A stretch of 35,174 nt of DNA from Xenophilus sp. L33 (lineage in GTDB: Bacteria; Pseudomonadota; Gammaproteobacteria; Burkholderiales; Burkholderiaceae_C): contig NZ_LMUW01000031.1 of assembly GCF_009765735.1 (NCBI RefSeq), forward strand, positions 1-35,174. Direction: 5' to 3'. Numbering within the stretch: the stretch's first letter is position 1; every line of letters starts with the position of its first letter. A model generated the notes under the pieces. The model did no database searches. It was not told where the DNA came from and saw only the letters and a list, made by a program, of their open reading frames with translations. The position numbers and the translations under genes were made by a program. Shown piece after piece: positions 8,204 through 15,809 of the stretch.

Positions 8204-9577
8204 ATGCCCAGAGCCATCCGCCTCGTCCTGCTCTCGATCCGTGACCTGATCGCCTCCGCCGGCCCCATCCTGCTGCTGGTGGTCGCCCTGCTCGTCGGCG
8301 CCTACTGGTGGCTGCAGCCGCAGCCGCCGAAGCACGTGTCGCTCGCCACCGGCCCGGCCGGGAGCGCGTATGCCGAATTCGGCAAGCGGTATGCGGCGGC
8401 CCTGCAGCCCTACGGCATCACGGTCGAGCTGAAGCCGACCGACGGCTCGCTCGAAAACCTGCAGCAGCTGCGCGCAGGCACCGCCGACGTCGGCTTCGTG
8501 CGCGGCGGCAGCGCCGACCCGGTCAAGGACGAGGAGGCCGGCCTGACCTCGCTCGGCAGCCTGTTCTTCGAGCCGCTCTGGTTCTTCTACCGCACCGACG
8601 CGGCGAAGAAGGTCGACCCGAAGACCGGCACCCTCACCTCGCTCGCGCAATTCAAGGACCTGCGCATCAACGTCGACAAGCCCGGCAGCGGCGTGCCCGA
8701 CATCATGGAGCGGATGTTCCGCGCCAACCACATGGACCCGGCCACGCTGGAGCTGTCGAACCTGGAGCAGTCGCCCGCCACCGAGGCGCTGCAGGCCGGG
8801 CTGCTCGACGTCATCGTGCTGGCCTCGGCACCGCAGTCGCCACTGGTCCAGCGGCTGCTGCGCGCACCCGGCATCCAGCTGATGGACTTCCCGCAGAGCG
8901 ATGCCTATTCACGCCGCATCCCCTTCCTGCAGCCGGTGACCTTGCCGCGCGGCGTGGTCGACCTGGCGGCCGACCTGCCGTCGCACGACGTCTCGCTGCT
9001 GGCCGCGACCACCTCGCTTCTGTCGCGCGAAGAGACCCATCCCGCCCTGCGGCAACTCTTCGCCCAGGCCGCACAGACCCTGCACGGCGACGCCGGCTGG
9101 TTCCATCGCGCCCGCGACTTCCCGAACACCCGCACCAGCGAACTGCCGGTGAGCCCCGAAGGCGACCGCGCGATCAACGGCACACCGCCCTTCTGGCAGC
9201 GCTACCTGCCCTTCTGGGCCAGCAACCTGATCGAGCGCATGTGGCTGGTGCTCGGCGGCCTCCTGGTGCTGATGCTTCCGCTGTCGCGCGTGGTGCCGCC
9301 GCTCTACCAGTTCCGCGTGCGGCGACGCGTGTTCCGCTGGTACGCGCGGCTGCGCGAGGTGGAGACCAAGCTCGAGACCCACACCGGCGCACCCGACGTG
9401 CTGCTCAAGGAACTCGCCGACCTCGACCGGCTGGTCAACAAGGTGGCGGTGCCGCTGTCGTACGCGGACGAGCTGTATGCGCTGCGGCACAACATCGATG
9501 CGGTGCGGCAGCGGGTGGTGGCGAGTGCGCGTCCCGCCGACGAGGGGGCACGCGGACTCGCTTCGCGATCGGCCTGA
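8204..9577 (+). CDS. TAXI family TRAP-type solute-binding protein, membrane-anchored
   Basis: A 457-residue protein of the TAXI (TRAP-associated extracytoplasmic immunogenic) family of substrate-binding proteins. An N-terminal transmembrane helix (about 18-37, PILLLVVALLVGAYWW) anchors it; no lipobox is seen. The binding domain starts with SLATGPAGSAYAEFGK (46-61) and contains GTADVGFVRGGSADP. Unlike simple binding proteins it has a second transmembrane helix near 346-362 (MWLVLGGLLVLMLPL) and a charged helical C-terminal tail (about 371-440) on the cytoplasmic side, likely a coiled coil. No TRAP permease gene is nearby. It could be a sensor-like receptor or work with a distant permease. The start at 8204 is the first ATG just before the membrane helix; the frame opens at 8159. 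Confidence 0.85.
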   Translation: MPRAIRLVLLSIRDLIASAGPILLLVVALLVGAYWWLQPQPPKHVSLATGPAGSAYAEFGKRYAAALQPYGITVELKPTDGSLENLQQLRAGTADVGFVRGGSADPVKDEEAGLTSLGSLFFEPLWFFYRTDAAKKVDPKTGTLTSLAQFKDLRINVDKPGSGVPDIMERMFRANHMDPATLELSNLEQSPATEALQAGLLDVIVLASAPQSPLVQRLLRAPGIQLMDFPQSDAYSRRIPFLQPVTLPRGVVDLAADLPSHDVSLLAATTSLLSREETHPALRQLFAQAAQTLHGDAGWFHRARDFPNTRTSELPVSPEGDRAINGTPPFWQRYLPFWASNLIERMWLVLGGLLVLMLPLSRVVPPLYQFRVRRRVFRWYARLREVETKLETHTGAPDVLLKELADLDRLVNKVAVPLSYADELYALRHNIDAVRQRVVASARPADEGARGLASRSA

Positions 9578-9580
9578 GCC

Positions 9581-11242
9581 TTACTTCAACGCCTTGAACC
9601 GCATCCGATGCGGCTTGGCGCCCTCTTCGCCCAGGCGCTTCTTCTTGTCGGCTTCGTACTCCTGGTAGTTGCCGTTGAAGAAGGTCCACTGGCTGTCGCC
9701 TTCGGCGGCCAGGATGTGGGTCGCGATGCGGTCGAGGAACCAGCGGTCGTGGCTGATGACCAGCACCGAGCCGGCGAATTCGAGCAGCGCGTCTTCGAGC
9801 GCGCGCAGCGTCTCGACGTCGAGGTCGTTGGAGGGTTCGTCCAGCATCAGCACGTTGCCGCCCGCGATCAGGGTCTTGGCCAGGTGCAGGCGGCCGCGTT
9901 CACCGCCCGACAGGGTGCCGACCTTCTTCTGCTGGTCGGCGCCGTTGAAGTTGAAGCGGCCCGCATAGGCGCGGCTGGCCATCTGGAACTTGCCGACGTT
10001 GATGATGTCGAGGCCGTTCGAGATGTCCTGCCAGACGGTCTTGTCGTTCTCGAGCGCATCGCGGCTCTGGTCGACGAAGGCCATCTTGACGGTCTGGCCG
10101 ACGACCACTTCGCCGCTGTCGGGCTTCTCCTTGCCGGCGATCAGCTTGAAGAGCGTCGACTTGCCGGCGCCGTTCGGGCCGATGATGCCGACGATCGCGC
10201 CCGCCGGCACTTCGAAGCTCAGGTTGTCGATCAGGAGGCGATCGCCGAAGGACTTGCTGACGTTCTTGAATTCGAACACCTGGTTGCCCAGGCGGTCGGC
10301 CACCGGAATGAAGATTTCCTGCGTCTCGTTGCGCTTCTGGTATTCGAAGTCGCTCAGCTCCTCGAAGCGGGCCAGGCGTGACTTGCTCTTGGCCTGGCGC
10401 GCCTTCGGGTTCTGGCGCGACCATTCGAGTTCCTTCTTCAGGGCCTTGGCGTGGGCTTCCTCGCTCTTCTGCTCCTGCGCCAGGCGCTCGCCCTTCTGCT
10501 CGAGCCAGGTGCTGTAGTTGCCCTTCCACGGAATGCCGCGGCCGCGGTCCAGTTCGAGGATCCACTCGGCCGCGTTGTCGAGGAAGTAGCGATCGTGGGT
10601 GATCGCGACCACGGTGCCCGGGAAGCGCTGCAGGAACACTTCGAGCCACTCGACCGATTCGGCGTCCAGGTGGTTGGTCGGTTCGTCGAGCAGCAGCATG
10701 TCGGGCTTGCTGAGCAGCAGCCGGCACAGCGCGACGCGGCGCTTCTCGCCGCCGGACAGCACGCCGATGTTGGCATCCCAGGGCGGCAGGCGCAGCGCGT
10801 CGGCGGCGATCTCCAGTTGGTGTTCGGAGTCGGTGCCGGCGGTCGCGATGATGGCTTCGAGTTCGGCCTGCTCGGCGGCGAGCGCGTCGAAGTCGGCATC
10901 CTCGGCGCCGTAGGCCACGTAGACCTCTTCCAGCCGCGCCTTGGCCTGGTAGACCGCGCCCATCGCTTCCTCGACCGACTGGCGCACCGTGTGCTCGGGG
11001 TTGAGCTTGGGTTCCTGCTCGAGGTAGCCGATCGTGAGGCCGGGCATCGGCAGCGCCTCGCCCTCGATCTCCTTGTCGATGCCGGCCATGATCTTGAGCA
11101 GCGACGACTTGCCCGAGCCGTTCAGGCCGAGCACGCCGATCTTGGCGCCGGGAAAGAACGACAGCGAAATGTCCTTCAAGATCTGCCGCTTGGGCGGCAC
11201 GGTCTTGCTGACCTTGTTCATGGTGTAGACGTACTGGGCCAT
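9581..11242 (-). CDS. ettA: Energy-dependent translational throttle protein EttA (ABC-F)
   Basis: A 553-residue soluble ABC-F ATPase, practically the length of E. coli EttA (555). EttA binds the ribosomal E site and gates entry into elongation according to the ATP/ADP ratio. The first ATPase domain has Walker A GLNGSGKS (39-46), signature LSGGE (162-166) and DEPTNHLD (187-194). The second has GPNGAGKST (355-363), LSGGE (444-448) and DEPSNDLD (469-476). The linker between them (about 245-310, Lys/Glu-rich) is the P-site tRNA interaction motif. The ATG at 11242 lies two bases after the vapC stop codon, so its ribosome binding site (weak, GAAGCAG) lies inside vapC. It is convergent with the TAXI gene, three bases apart. 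Confidence 0.95.
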   Translation of the reverse strand: MAQYVYTMNKVSKTVPPKRQILKDISLSFFPGAKIGVLGLNGSGKSSLLKIMAGIDKEIEGEALPMPGLTIGYLEQEPKLNPEHTVRQSVEEAMGAVYQAKARLEEVYVAYGAEDADFDALAAEQAELEAIIATAGTDSEHQLEIAADALRLPPWDANIGVLSGGEKRRVALCRLLLSKPDMLLLDEPTNHLDAESVEWLEVFLQRFPGTVVAITHDRYFLDNAAEWILELDRGRGIPWKGNYSTWLEQKGERLAQEQKSEEAHAKALKKELEWSRQNPKARQAKSKSRLARFEELSDFEYQKRNETQEIFIPVADRLGNQVFEFKNVSKSFGDRLLIDNLSFEVPAGAIVGIIGPNGAGKSTLFKLIAGKEKPDSGEVVVGQTVKMAFVDQSRDALENDKTVWQDISNGLDIINVGKFQMASRAYAGRFNFNGADQQKKVGTLSGGERGRLHLAKTLIAGGNVLMLDEPSNDLDVETLRALEDALLEFAGSVLVISHDRWFLDRIATHILAAEGDSQWTFFNGNYQEYEADKKKRLGEEGAKPHRMRFKALK

Positions 11243-11244
11243 GT

Positions 11245-11676
11245 TTATTTCTGCTTCGGTGAAATGAGTTTGAGCTTGGGAAAATAGGTCTTGTAGCGCG
11301 CGCTGTCGCGCGATACCAGCGTGCAATTCATCCACTGGGCGTGGGCGCCGATATAGAAATCCGGCAGCAGCGAAGTCCGCGTGCCTCCCGCCTTGCGGTA
11401 TTTGTGGAACGCCATCGCGGCACTTCGCGCCGCCGCATACGGCAGTTCCAGTCTTTCATAGAGCCTTGCGGGCAGCGCCGAGTCGATGTCGCGATCCGAA
11501 TTGAAGTAGACCGAAACCTCGGCGTAAATCAGCGGATTGATGGCCAGTTTGCCACGGTTCAGGCAATCGCCGATGGCCGAGGCCGACCACTCCATCCATT
11601 TCGGGTCCTCGTGGATGACGTCGATCAATACGTTGCTGTCGATCAGGAAGGTGTCCTGGACCTCAGCGCTCGCCAC
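11245..11676 (-). CDS. vapC: PIN-domain ribonuclease toxin (VapC family)
   Basis: A 143-residue PIN-domain protein, the toxin half of a VapBC toxin-antitoxin pair. The four acidic residues that bind the catalytic metal are visible: Asp13 (IDSNVLID), Glu53 (YAEVSVYF), Asp106 (LPDFYIGAHA) and Asp124 (SRDSARY). VapC toxins cut tRNA or rRNA and stop translation. The start codon is GTG at 11676, preceded by GGAG seven bases upstream, and it overlaps the end of the antitoxin gene by 14 bases, which indicates translational coupling. The next gene downstream is ettA, starting two bases after the vapC stop. The actual RNA target is unknown. Confidence 0.88.
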   Translation of the reverse strand: MASAEVQDTFLIDSNVLIDVIHEDPKWMEWSASAIGDCLNRGKLAINPLIYAEVSVYFNSDRDIDSALPARLYERLELPYAAARSAAMAFHKYRKAGGTRTSLLPDFYIGAHAQWMNCTLVSRDSARYKTYFPKLKLISPKQK

Positions 11677-11899
11677 GCGTCATCTCCAGCCATTCGTCCG
11701 CCGAAAGGCCGATCTTCGAATTGGCGCTGCCGCGCAGTAGCGCGATCGCCTCTTCGGCGGGCGTGGTCGTGCGCTTGACCGGCTTGACGATGATCTGCTT
11801 GTTGCGGAATTCGAATTCCACCTCGTCGTAGGGCTTGAGCCCCGCGAGCTCGCGGATGTTCTGGGGGATGGTCACCTGACCCTTGGACGTGAGTCGCAC
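11663..11899 (-). CDS. vapB: AbrB/MazE-type antitoxin (VapB family)
   Basis: A 78-residue swapped-hairpin AbrB-type DNA-binding antitoxin. The N-terminal domain is canonical (VRLTSKGQVTIPQNIRELAG, then GLKPYDEVEFEF, to about residue 40). The C-terminal half (about 45-78, SADEWLEMTRGER at its end) would wrap around and block VapC. The start is GTG at 11899 because AGGAG lies six bases upstream and the family motif begins right there; the reading frame further upstream is not coding-like. VapB normally represses its own operon together with VapC, and candidate operator repeats lie directly upstream at 11911-11937. Confidence 0.85.
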   Translation of the reverse strand: MRLTSKGQVTIPQNIRELAGLKPYDEVEFEFRNKQIIVKPVKRTTTPAEEAIALLRGSANSKIGLSADEWLEMTRGER

Positions 11900-11910
11900 C
11901 TTGCGCTCCT

Positions 11911-11937
11911 GGTAAGACTGGCAAAGTAAGAGTTTAC
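11911..11937 (-). promoter_or_regulatory. Candidate VapB operator / vapBC promoter region
   Basis: On the plus strand, GTAAGACT (11912-11919) and GTAAGAGT (11926-11933) form a direct repeat with a 14 bp step and one mismatch. GGTAA at 11911 and TTACC at 11933-11937 also form an inverted pair. The repeats lie 12-38 bp upstream of the vapB GTG, in AT-richer DNA than the surroundings. This is where an AbrB-type antitoxin would be expected to bind. The assignment as operator is inference. Confidence 0.4.
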
Positions 11938-12026
11938 CGGATGCGCGTCGCGAATGCCTCGGCGGGGCGGCCCGTCGCGCTTCATGCGACAATGGCGGCT
12001 GTTGCCGGGTCCAGTTGCCCGCGACG

Positions 12027-12162
12027 CCGGCTCTCTGCCGGGGACATGGAAGGTGTTTACGCGGCCTTCCGGCTCCATTCCTGACCTTCATCCGCCCTTA
12101 CTGGCTCGACGTCCGCAACATGACGCCCGAGCGGGTGGATACCACTGCGCCGTGTAGGGCGC
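12027..12162 (+). promoter_or_regulatory. Candidate structured leader of rhlE (three hairpins)
   Basis: The 275 bp between vapB and rhlE hold no gene. Three inverted repeats follow one another: CCGGC/GCCGG at 12027-12041 (5-base loop), GGAAGG/CCTTCC at 12048-12070 (11-base loop) and GCGCC/GGCGC at 12147-12162 (6-base loop, ending 12 bases before the rhlE ATG). GACAAT at 11988-11993 could be a -10 element, which would give a leader of about 175 bases, but no matching -35 was found. No clear Shine-Dalgarno sequence precedes the ATG. Individually the stems are short, so the function is speculative. Confidence 0.3.
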
Positions 12163-12174
12163 TTGTTGAACTCA

Positions 12175-14010
12175 ATGAACTTTGATGAATTGAAGCTGGC
12201 CCCGGCCATCTTGAAGGCCGTGCACGAGCAGGGCTACGAAACGCCGACGCCGATCCAGGCCCAGGCCATTCCCGCGGTGCTCGACGGCCACGACCTGCTC
12301 GGCGGCGCCCAGACCGGCACCGGCAAGACCGCTGCCTTCACCCTTCCCATGCTGCACAAGCTCACGATGAGCCGCAGCGCCACCAACAAGTTCGGCGGCA
12401 CCGGCATCCGCTGCCTGGTGCTGACCCCGACCCGCGAACTCGCGGCCCAGGTCGAGGAATCGGTCCGCACCTACGGCAAGTACCTGCAGCTGAGCTCGAC
12501 CGTGATCTTCGGCGGCGTCGGCATGAACCCGCAGATCAGCAAGTTGAAGAGCGGCGTCGACATCCTGGTCGCCACGCCGGGCCGCCTGCTCGACCTGCAG
12601 CAGCAGGGCATGCTCGACCTGTCGACCGTGCAGATGCTGGTGCTCGACGAAGCCGACCGCATGCTCGACATGGGCTTCATCCACGACGTGAAGAAGATCC
12701 TGGCGCTGGTGCCCAAGGAAAAGCAGAGCCTGCTGTTCTCGGCCACCTTCAGCGACGAGATCCGCGACCTCGCGGCCACTCTGCTGAAGAACCCGCAAAG
12801 CATCCAGGTCACGCCGCGCAACACCACCGTGCAGCGCATCACGCAAGTGATCCACCCGGTCGGCCGCGGCAAGAAGAAGGCGCTGCTCGCGCACATCATC
12901 AACGAGCACAAGTGGAGCCAGGTGCTGGTCTTCACCCGCACCAAGTTCGGCGCCAACAGCGTGGCCGAATTCCTGACCAAGAACGGCATCGAGGCGATGG
13001 CGCTGCACGGCAACAAGAGCCAGAGCGCGCGCACCCAGGCGCTGGCCGGCTTCAAGAGCGGCGACATCCGCGCGCTGGTCGCCACCGACATCGCGGCCCG
13101 CGGCATCGACATCGACGAGCTGCCGCACGTCGTCAACTACGAGATCCCGAACGTCAGCGAAGACTACGTGCACCGCATCGGCCGCACCGGCCGCGCGGGC
13201 TCCAGCGGCGAAGCGGTGAGCTTCGTCTGCCTGGACGAGGAAGGCTTCATGCAGGAGATCGAGCGCTTCACCAAGCAGACGATCCCGGTGCAGGTGGTCG
13301 AGGGCTTCGGCCCCGAGGAAGGCGAACGCGCCGAACCGATCGCCATGGGTCGCCAGACCATCTGGGGCGGCGCCGGCCGCCCGCCGAGCCGTGAGGTCAT
13401 GCAGGCCGCGGCCAAGGCAGCGCGCACCGAGATGATGCAGCGCATGCGCGACAACAAGGCCGGCCAGGGCGACCGTGGCGGCAACGGTGGCAACGGCGGC
13501 AATGGCGGCAATGGCGGCGGCCAGCGCCGCGGCAATTCGCAAGGCGGCGGCCAGGGCCAGGGCGGCTTCAACGGCCGCAACGCCAACGGCGGCGGTCAGG
13601 GTCCGCGACCGGCGCAAGGTCGGGGCCCCGGTCCCGCACGCGGCCCGCAAGGTCCGGCGCGCGCGCCGCACCATGCCCCCGCGCACCACGCGGCACAGAA
13701 CCACCTGCCGCACGAGGAGCGCCAGCCGCGCCATCACGGCAACAGCCACAGCCCGACCCAGGCCGACGCGGTCGCGCACCTGCGCGCCGAAGCGGTGGCC
13801 GGTGGCGAGGGCCAACCGGATCCGTTGCGCACCAGCGTCGACAGCCTCGGCGGCCGCGGCCGTCGCGGCGGCGGTGGCGGCTACGGCGGCAACCGCTCGG
13901 GCGGCGGAGGCGGTCGTTCGGGTGGCGGTTACGGCGGCGGCGGTGGCCGCTCGGGCGGCGGTGGTGGCGGCTACGGCGGTGGCGGCGGCGGCCGTTCCTT
14001 CGGTCGCTGA
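12175..14010 (+). CDS. rhlE: DEAD-box ATP-dependent RNA helicase RhlE
   Basis: A 611-residue DEAD-box helicase of the RhlE type, which unwinds RNA duplexes during ribosome assembly and RNA decay. Motifs in order: Q motif PTPIQ (24-28), Walker A AQTGTGKT (45-52), PTRELA (85-90), TPGR (134-137), DEAD (158-161), SAT (189-191), then in the second RecA domain [10 protein letters not shown] and [10 protein letters not shown]. The core ends near residue 380. The remaining 230 residues are low-complexity and basic: GGN repeats, Gln/Gly/Pro/Arg-rich, His-rich and finally Gly/Arg/Tyr-rich, as in RNA-binding tails of this family. The start at 12175 gives the usual N-terminus; TTG codons at 12163 and 12166 are less likely. 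A bidirectional terminator follows at 14031. Confidence 0.93.
   Translation: MNFDELKLAPAILKAVHEQGYETPTPIQAQAIPAVLDGHDLLGGAQTGTGKTAAFTLPMLHKLTMSRSATNKFGGTGIRCLVLTPTRELAAQVEESVRTYGKYLQLSSTVIFGGVGMNPQISKLKSGVDILVATPGRLLDLQQQGMLDLSTVQMLVLDEADRMLDMGFIHDVKKILALVPKEKQSLLFSATFSDEIRDLAATLLKNPQSIQVTPRNTTVQRITQVIHPVGRGKKKALLAHIINEHKWSQVLVFTRTKFGANSVAEFLTKNGIEAMALHGNKSQSARTQALAGFKSGDIRALVATDIAARGIDIDELPHVVNYEIPNVSEDYVHRIGRTGRAGSSGEAVSFVCLDEEGFMQEIERFTKQTIPVQVVEGFGPEEGERAEPIAMGRQTIWGGAGRPPSREVMQAAAKAARTEMMQRMRDNKAGQGDRGGNGGNGGNGGNGGGQRRGNSQGGGQGQGGFNGRNANGGGQGPRPAQGRGPGPARGPQGPARAPHHAPAHHAAQNHLPHEERQPRHHGNSHSPTQADAVAHLRAEAVAGGEGQPDPLRTSVDSLGGRGRRGGGGGYGGNRSGGGGGRSGGGYGGGGGRSGGGGGGYGGGGGGRSFGR
13480..13515 (+). 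repeat. 9 bp coding tandem repeat (Gly-Asn-Gly units) in rhlE
   Basis: Four copies of a 9-base unit, GGC AAY GGY with wobble-position variation, encode four consecutive Gly-Asn-Gly units in the C-terminal tail of RhlE. Such a repeat can change copy number by slippage without shifting the frame. Confidence 0.75.
13850..14004 (+). repeat. Gly/Arg/Tyr-rich low-complexity tail of rhlE
   Basis: This stretch encodes alternating runs of three to six glycines with Arg-Ser, Tyr or Asn-Arg-Ser, ending in RSFGR. The DNA consists of degenerate GGC/GGT repeats. It resembles the RGG-like tails that let DEAD-box proteins bind RNA non-specifically and form condensates. Confidence 0.7.
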
Positions 14011-14030
14011 GCACGCGACGCCTCCATGAA

Positions 14031-14057
14031 AAAAGGGCGCCCATGAGGCGCCCTTTT
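14031..14057. terminator. Bidirectional Rho-independent terminator
   Basis: AAAAGGGCGCC (14031-14041) and GGCGCCCTTTT (14047-14057) form a perfect 11 bp stem with a 5-base loop. A-run and T-run flank the GC core on both sides. It lies between the stop codons of rhlE (plus) and the YccA-like gene (minus) and can serve both. Confidence 0.92.
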
Positions 14058-14077
14058 CGTTGGCCGGTCGGCCCGGA

Positions 14078-14773
14078 TCACTCGTCGCGGCCGCCGCCCA
14101 GGCCGAGCAGCGCCAGCAGCGCCGAGAACACGTTGTAGAGGCTCAGGTAGACGCCCAGCGTGGCCGAGATGTAGTTGTCTTCGTAGCCGTCCTTGACCCG
14201 CTTGAGGTCGTGCAGGATGAAGGCCGAGAAGATGCCGATCGCCAGCACCGACAAGGTCATCATCAGCGCGCTCGACTGGATGAAGAAGTTGGCGATGCCC
14301 GCCACCAGCAGCACGATGGCGCCGATGAAGAGCCACTTGCTCATGGCCGACAGGTCGCGCTTGATGACCGACGACAGGCTCGCCATGCCGAGGAACACCG
14401 CGCCGGTGCCGCCGAAGGCGGTCATCACCAGGCTGGCGCCGTTGCTCATGCCGAGCACCACGCCGAGCATGCGCGACAGCATCAGGCCCATGAAGAAGGT
14501 GAAGGCCAGCAGCACCGGCACGCCGGCGGCCGAGTTCTTGGTCTTCTCGATCGCGAACATGAAGCCGAAGGCGCCGGCCATGAAGACGATCAGGCCGACG
14601 CCCGGCGACATGGCGCGGGCGATGCCGGTCTCCACGCCGATCCAGGCGCCGAGGACCGTCGGCACCATCGACAAGGCGAGCAGCCAGTAGGTGTTGCGCA
14701 GGACCTGGTTGCGCTGGGCTTCCGAGGGCGCCGCGATGTACGGGGCGTCATAGGTCTGGACATTGGGGTTCAT
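14078..14773 (-). CDS. Bax inhibitor-1/YccA family membrane protein
   Basis: A 231-residue inner-membrane protein of the BI-1/YccA family. After a polar N-terminus of about 28 residues it has about seven hydrophobic segments, beginning with YWLLALSMVPTVLGAWIG and ending with a loop containing LHDLKRVKDGYEDNYISA, a family hallmark, then a last helix and GGGRDE. In E. coli, YccA binds and moderates the FtsH protease; BI-1 proteins are also described as pH-dependent calcium leak channels. Which applies here cannot be told. The start at 14773 has AGGAGA four to five bases upstream. It diverges from the NhaR-like gene. Confidence 0.9.
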   Translation of the reverse strand: MNPNVQTYDAPYIAAPSEAQRNQVLRNTYWLLALSMVPTVLGAWIGVETGIARAMSPGVGLIVFMAGAFGFMFAIEKTKNSAAGVPVLLAFTFFMGLMLSRMLGVVLGMSNGASLVMTAFGGTGAVFLGMASLSSVIKRDLSAMSKWLFIGAIVLLVAGIANFFIQSSALMMTLSVLAIGIFSAFILHDLKRVKDGYEDNYISATLGVYLSLYNVFSALLALLGLGGGRDE

Positions 14774-14852
14774 GGACTCTCCTGGAGTGGATGGGACGCT
14801 GCACGAAGGCCGCGCGTGAAGCCACTCTAGGGCCATCATCGTTTCGAGAAAA

Positions 14853-14866
14853 GTCGAATTTTCGAC
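14853..14866. promoter_or_regulatory. Dyad in the yccA-like / nhaR-like divergent promoter region
   Basis: GTCGAA and TTCGAC form a perfect 6 bp inverted repeat separated by TT, in an AT-rich patch of the 129 bp divergent intergenic region. A GATAAT at 14888-14893 is a good -10 candidate for the LysR-type gene, 10 bases before its ATG, which would make the leader very short. The dyad is a plausible site for autoregulation by the LysR-type protein. Confidence 0.4.
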
Positions 14867-14902
14867 ACGCATTCATCGCGTTTTTCGGATAATCGAGACG
14901 CG

Positions 14903-15799
14903 ATGAACTTCAAGCACCTCCACTACTTCTGGGCCGCGGCCAAGGCCGGCGGCATCCAGCGCGCCAGCGAGCAGCTGCACATCACGCCGCAGACCCTGTC
15001 GGGGCAGATCAAGCTGCTCGAGGACGACTTCGGCTGCGCCCTCTTCCAGAAGCGCGGCCGCGGCCTCGAGCTGACGCCGGAAGGCCGCACCGCGCTCAGC
15101 TACGCCGAGCAGATCTTCTCGCTCGGCCACGAACTGGAAGCCGCGCTCGGCCACCGCACCGACGCGCGCGCCCTCACCTTCCGGGTCGGCATCGCCGACG
15201 CGGTGCCGAAGTCGATCGCCTACCGGCTGCTGGAGCCGGCGCTCGCGATCGCCGAGCCGGTCAAGCTGATCTGCCACGAGGGCGGCTTCCGGGACCTGCT
15301 GGGCCAGTTGTCGGTGCAGCGGCTCGACCTGATGATCGCGGACGAGGCGATGGGCCGCCTGATGGGCGTCAAGGCCTTCAACCATCCGCTGGGCACCACG
15401 GCGATGAGCTTCTTCGCCACCGCGGCGCTGCGCGAGCGGCTCGTCGGCGCGTTCCCGCAGTGCCTGGACGGCGCCCCGATGCTGATCCAGGGTGCCTCCT
15501 CCGCGGTGCGCCAGCGGCTGGACCTCTGGCTGGCCGAGCAGGGCCTGCGTCCGCGCCTGATCGGCGAATTCGACGACGCGGCGCTGCTCAAGGCCTTCGG
15601 CGGCGAAGGCCGCGGCGTCTTCATGACGCCGACCATGCTGGAGGAGGAAACCTGCGCCCGCTACGACGTCGAGGTGATCGGCCGCGCCTCGGAGCTGGTC
15701 GAGGAATTCTTCGGCATCTCGGTCGAGCGCCGGGTGACGCATCCCTGCGTGCTGGCGATCACCCGGGCGGCGCGCGTGCCCCTGGCGCGCAAGGGCTGA
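14903..15799 (+). CDS. nhaR: LysR family regulator, NhaR-like
   Basis: A 298-residue LysR-type regulator. The N-terminus (MNFKHLHYFWAAAKAGG, then ASEQLHITPQTLSGQIKLLE) is the winged helix and closely follows the NhaR pattern of YFW and TPQTxxGQI. Residues from about 95 onward form the effector-binding domain. NhaR in enterobacteria activates the Na+/H+ antiporter gene nhaA in response to sodium. No antiporter gene lies in this window, so the symbol reflects family likeness and not a proven role. The ATG at 14903 has only a weak purine stretch upstream. It is convergent with the PLP enzyme gene, ten bases apart. Confidence 0.82.
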   Translation: MNFKHLHYFWAAAKAGGIQRASEQLHITPQTLSGQIKLLEDDFGCALFQKRGRGLELTPEGRTALSYAEQIFSLGHELEAALGHRTDARALTFRVGIADAVPKSIAYRLLEPALAIAEPVKLICHEGGFRDLLGQLSVQRLDLMIADEAMGRLMGVKAFNHPLGTTAMSFFATAALRERLVGAFPQCLDGAPMLIQGASSAVRQRLDLWLAEQGLRPRLIGEFDDAALLKAFGGEGRGVFMTPTMLEEETCARYDVEVIGRASELVEEFFGISVERRVTHPCVLAITRAARVPLARKG

Positions 15800-15809
15800 A
15801 GGCGTCGGT

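Noticed and set aside
12172..13815. Long minus-strand open frame under rhlE
   Set aside because: The product is low-complexity His/Asp/Val/Ala sequence with no motifs, and the plus strand encodes a complete helicase.
13480..14004. Repetitive GC-rich DNA that could be taken for a CRISPR-like or intergenic repeat
   Set aside because: It lies in frame inside rhlE and encodes a glycine-rich tail typical of the family.
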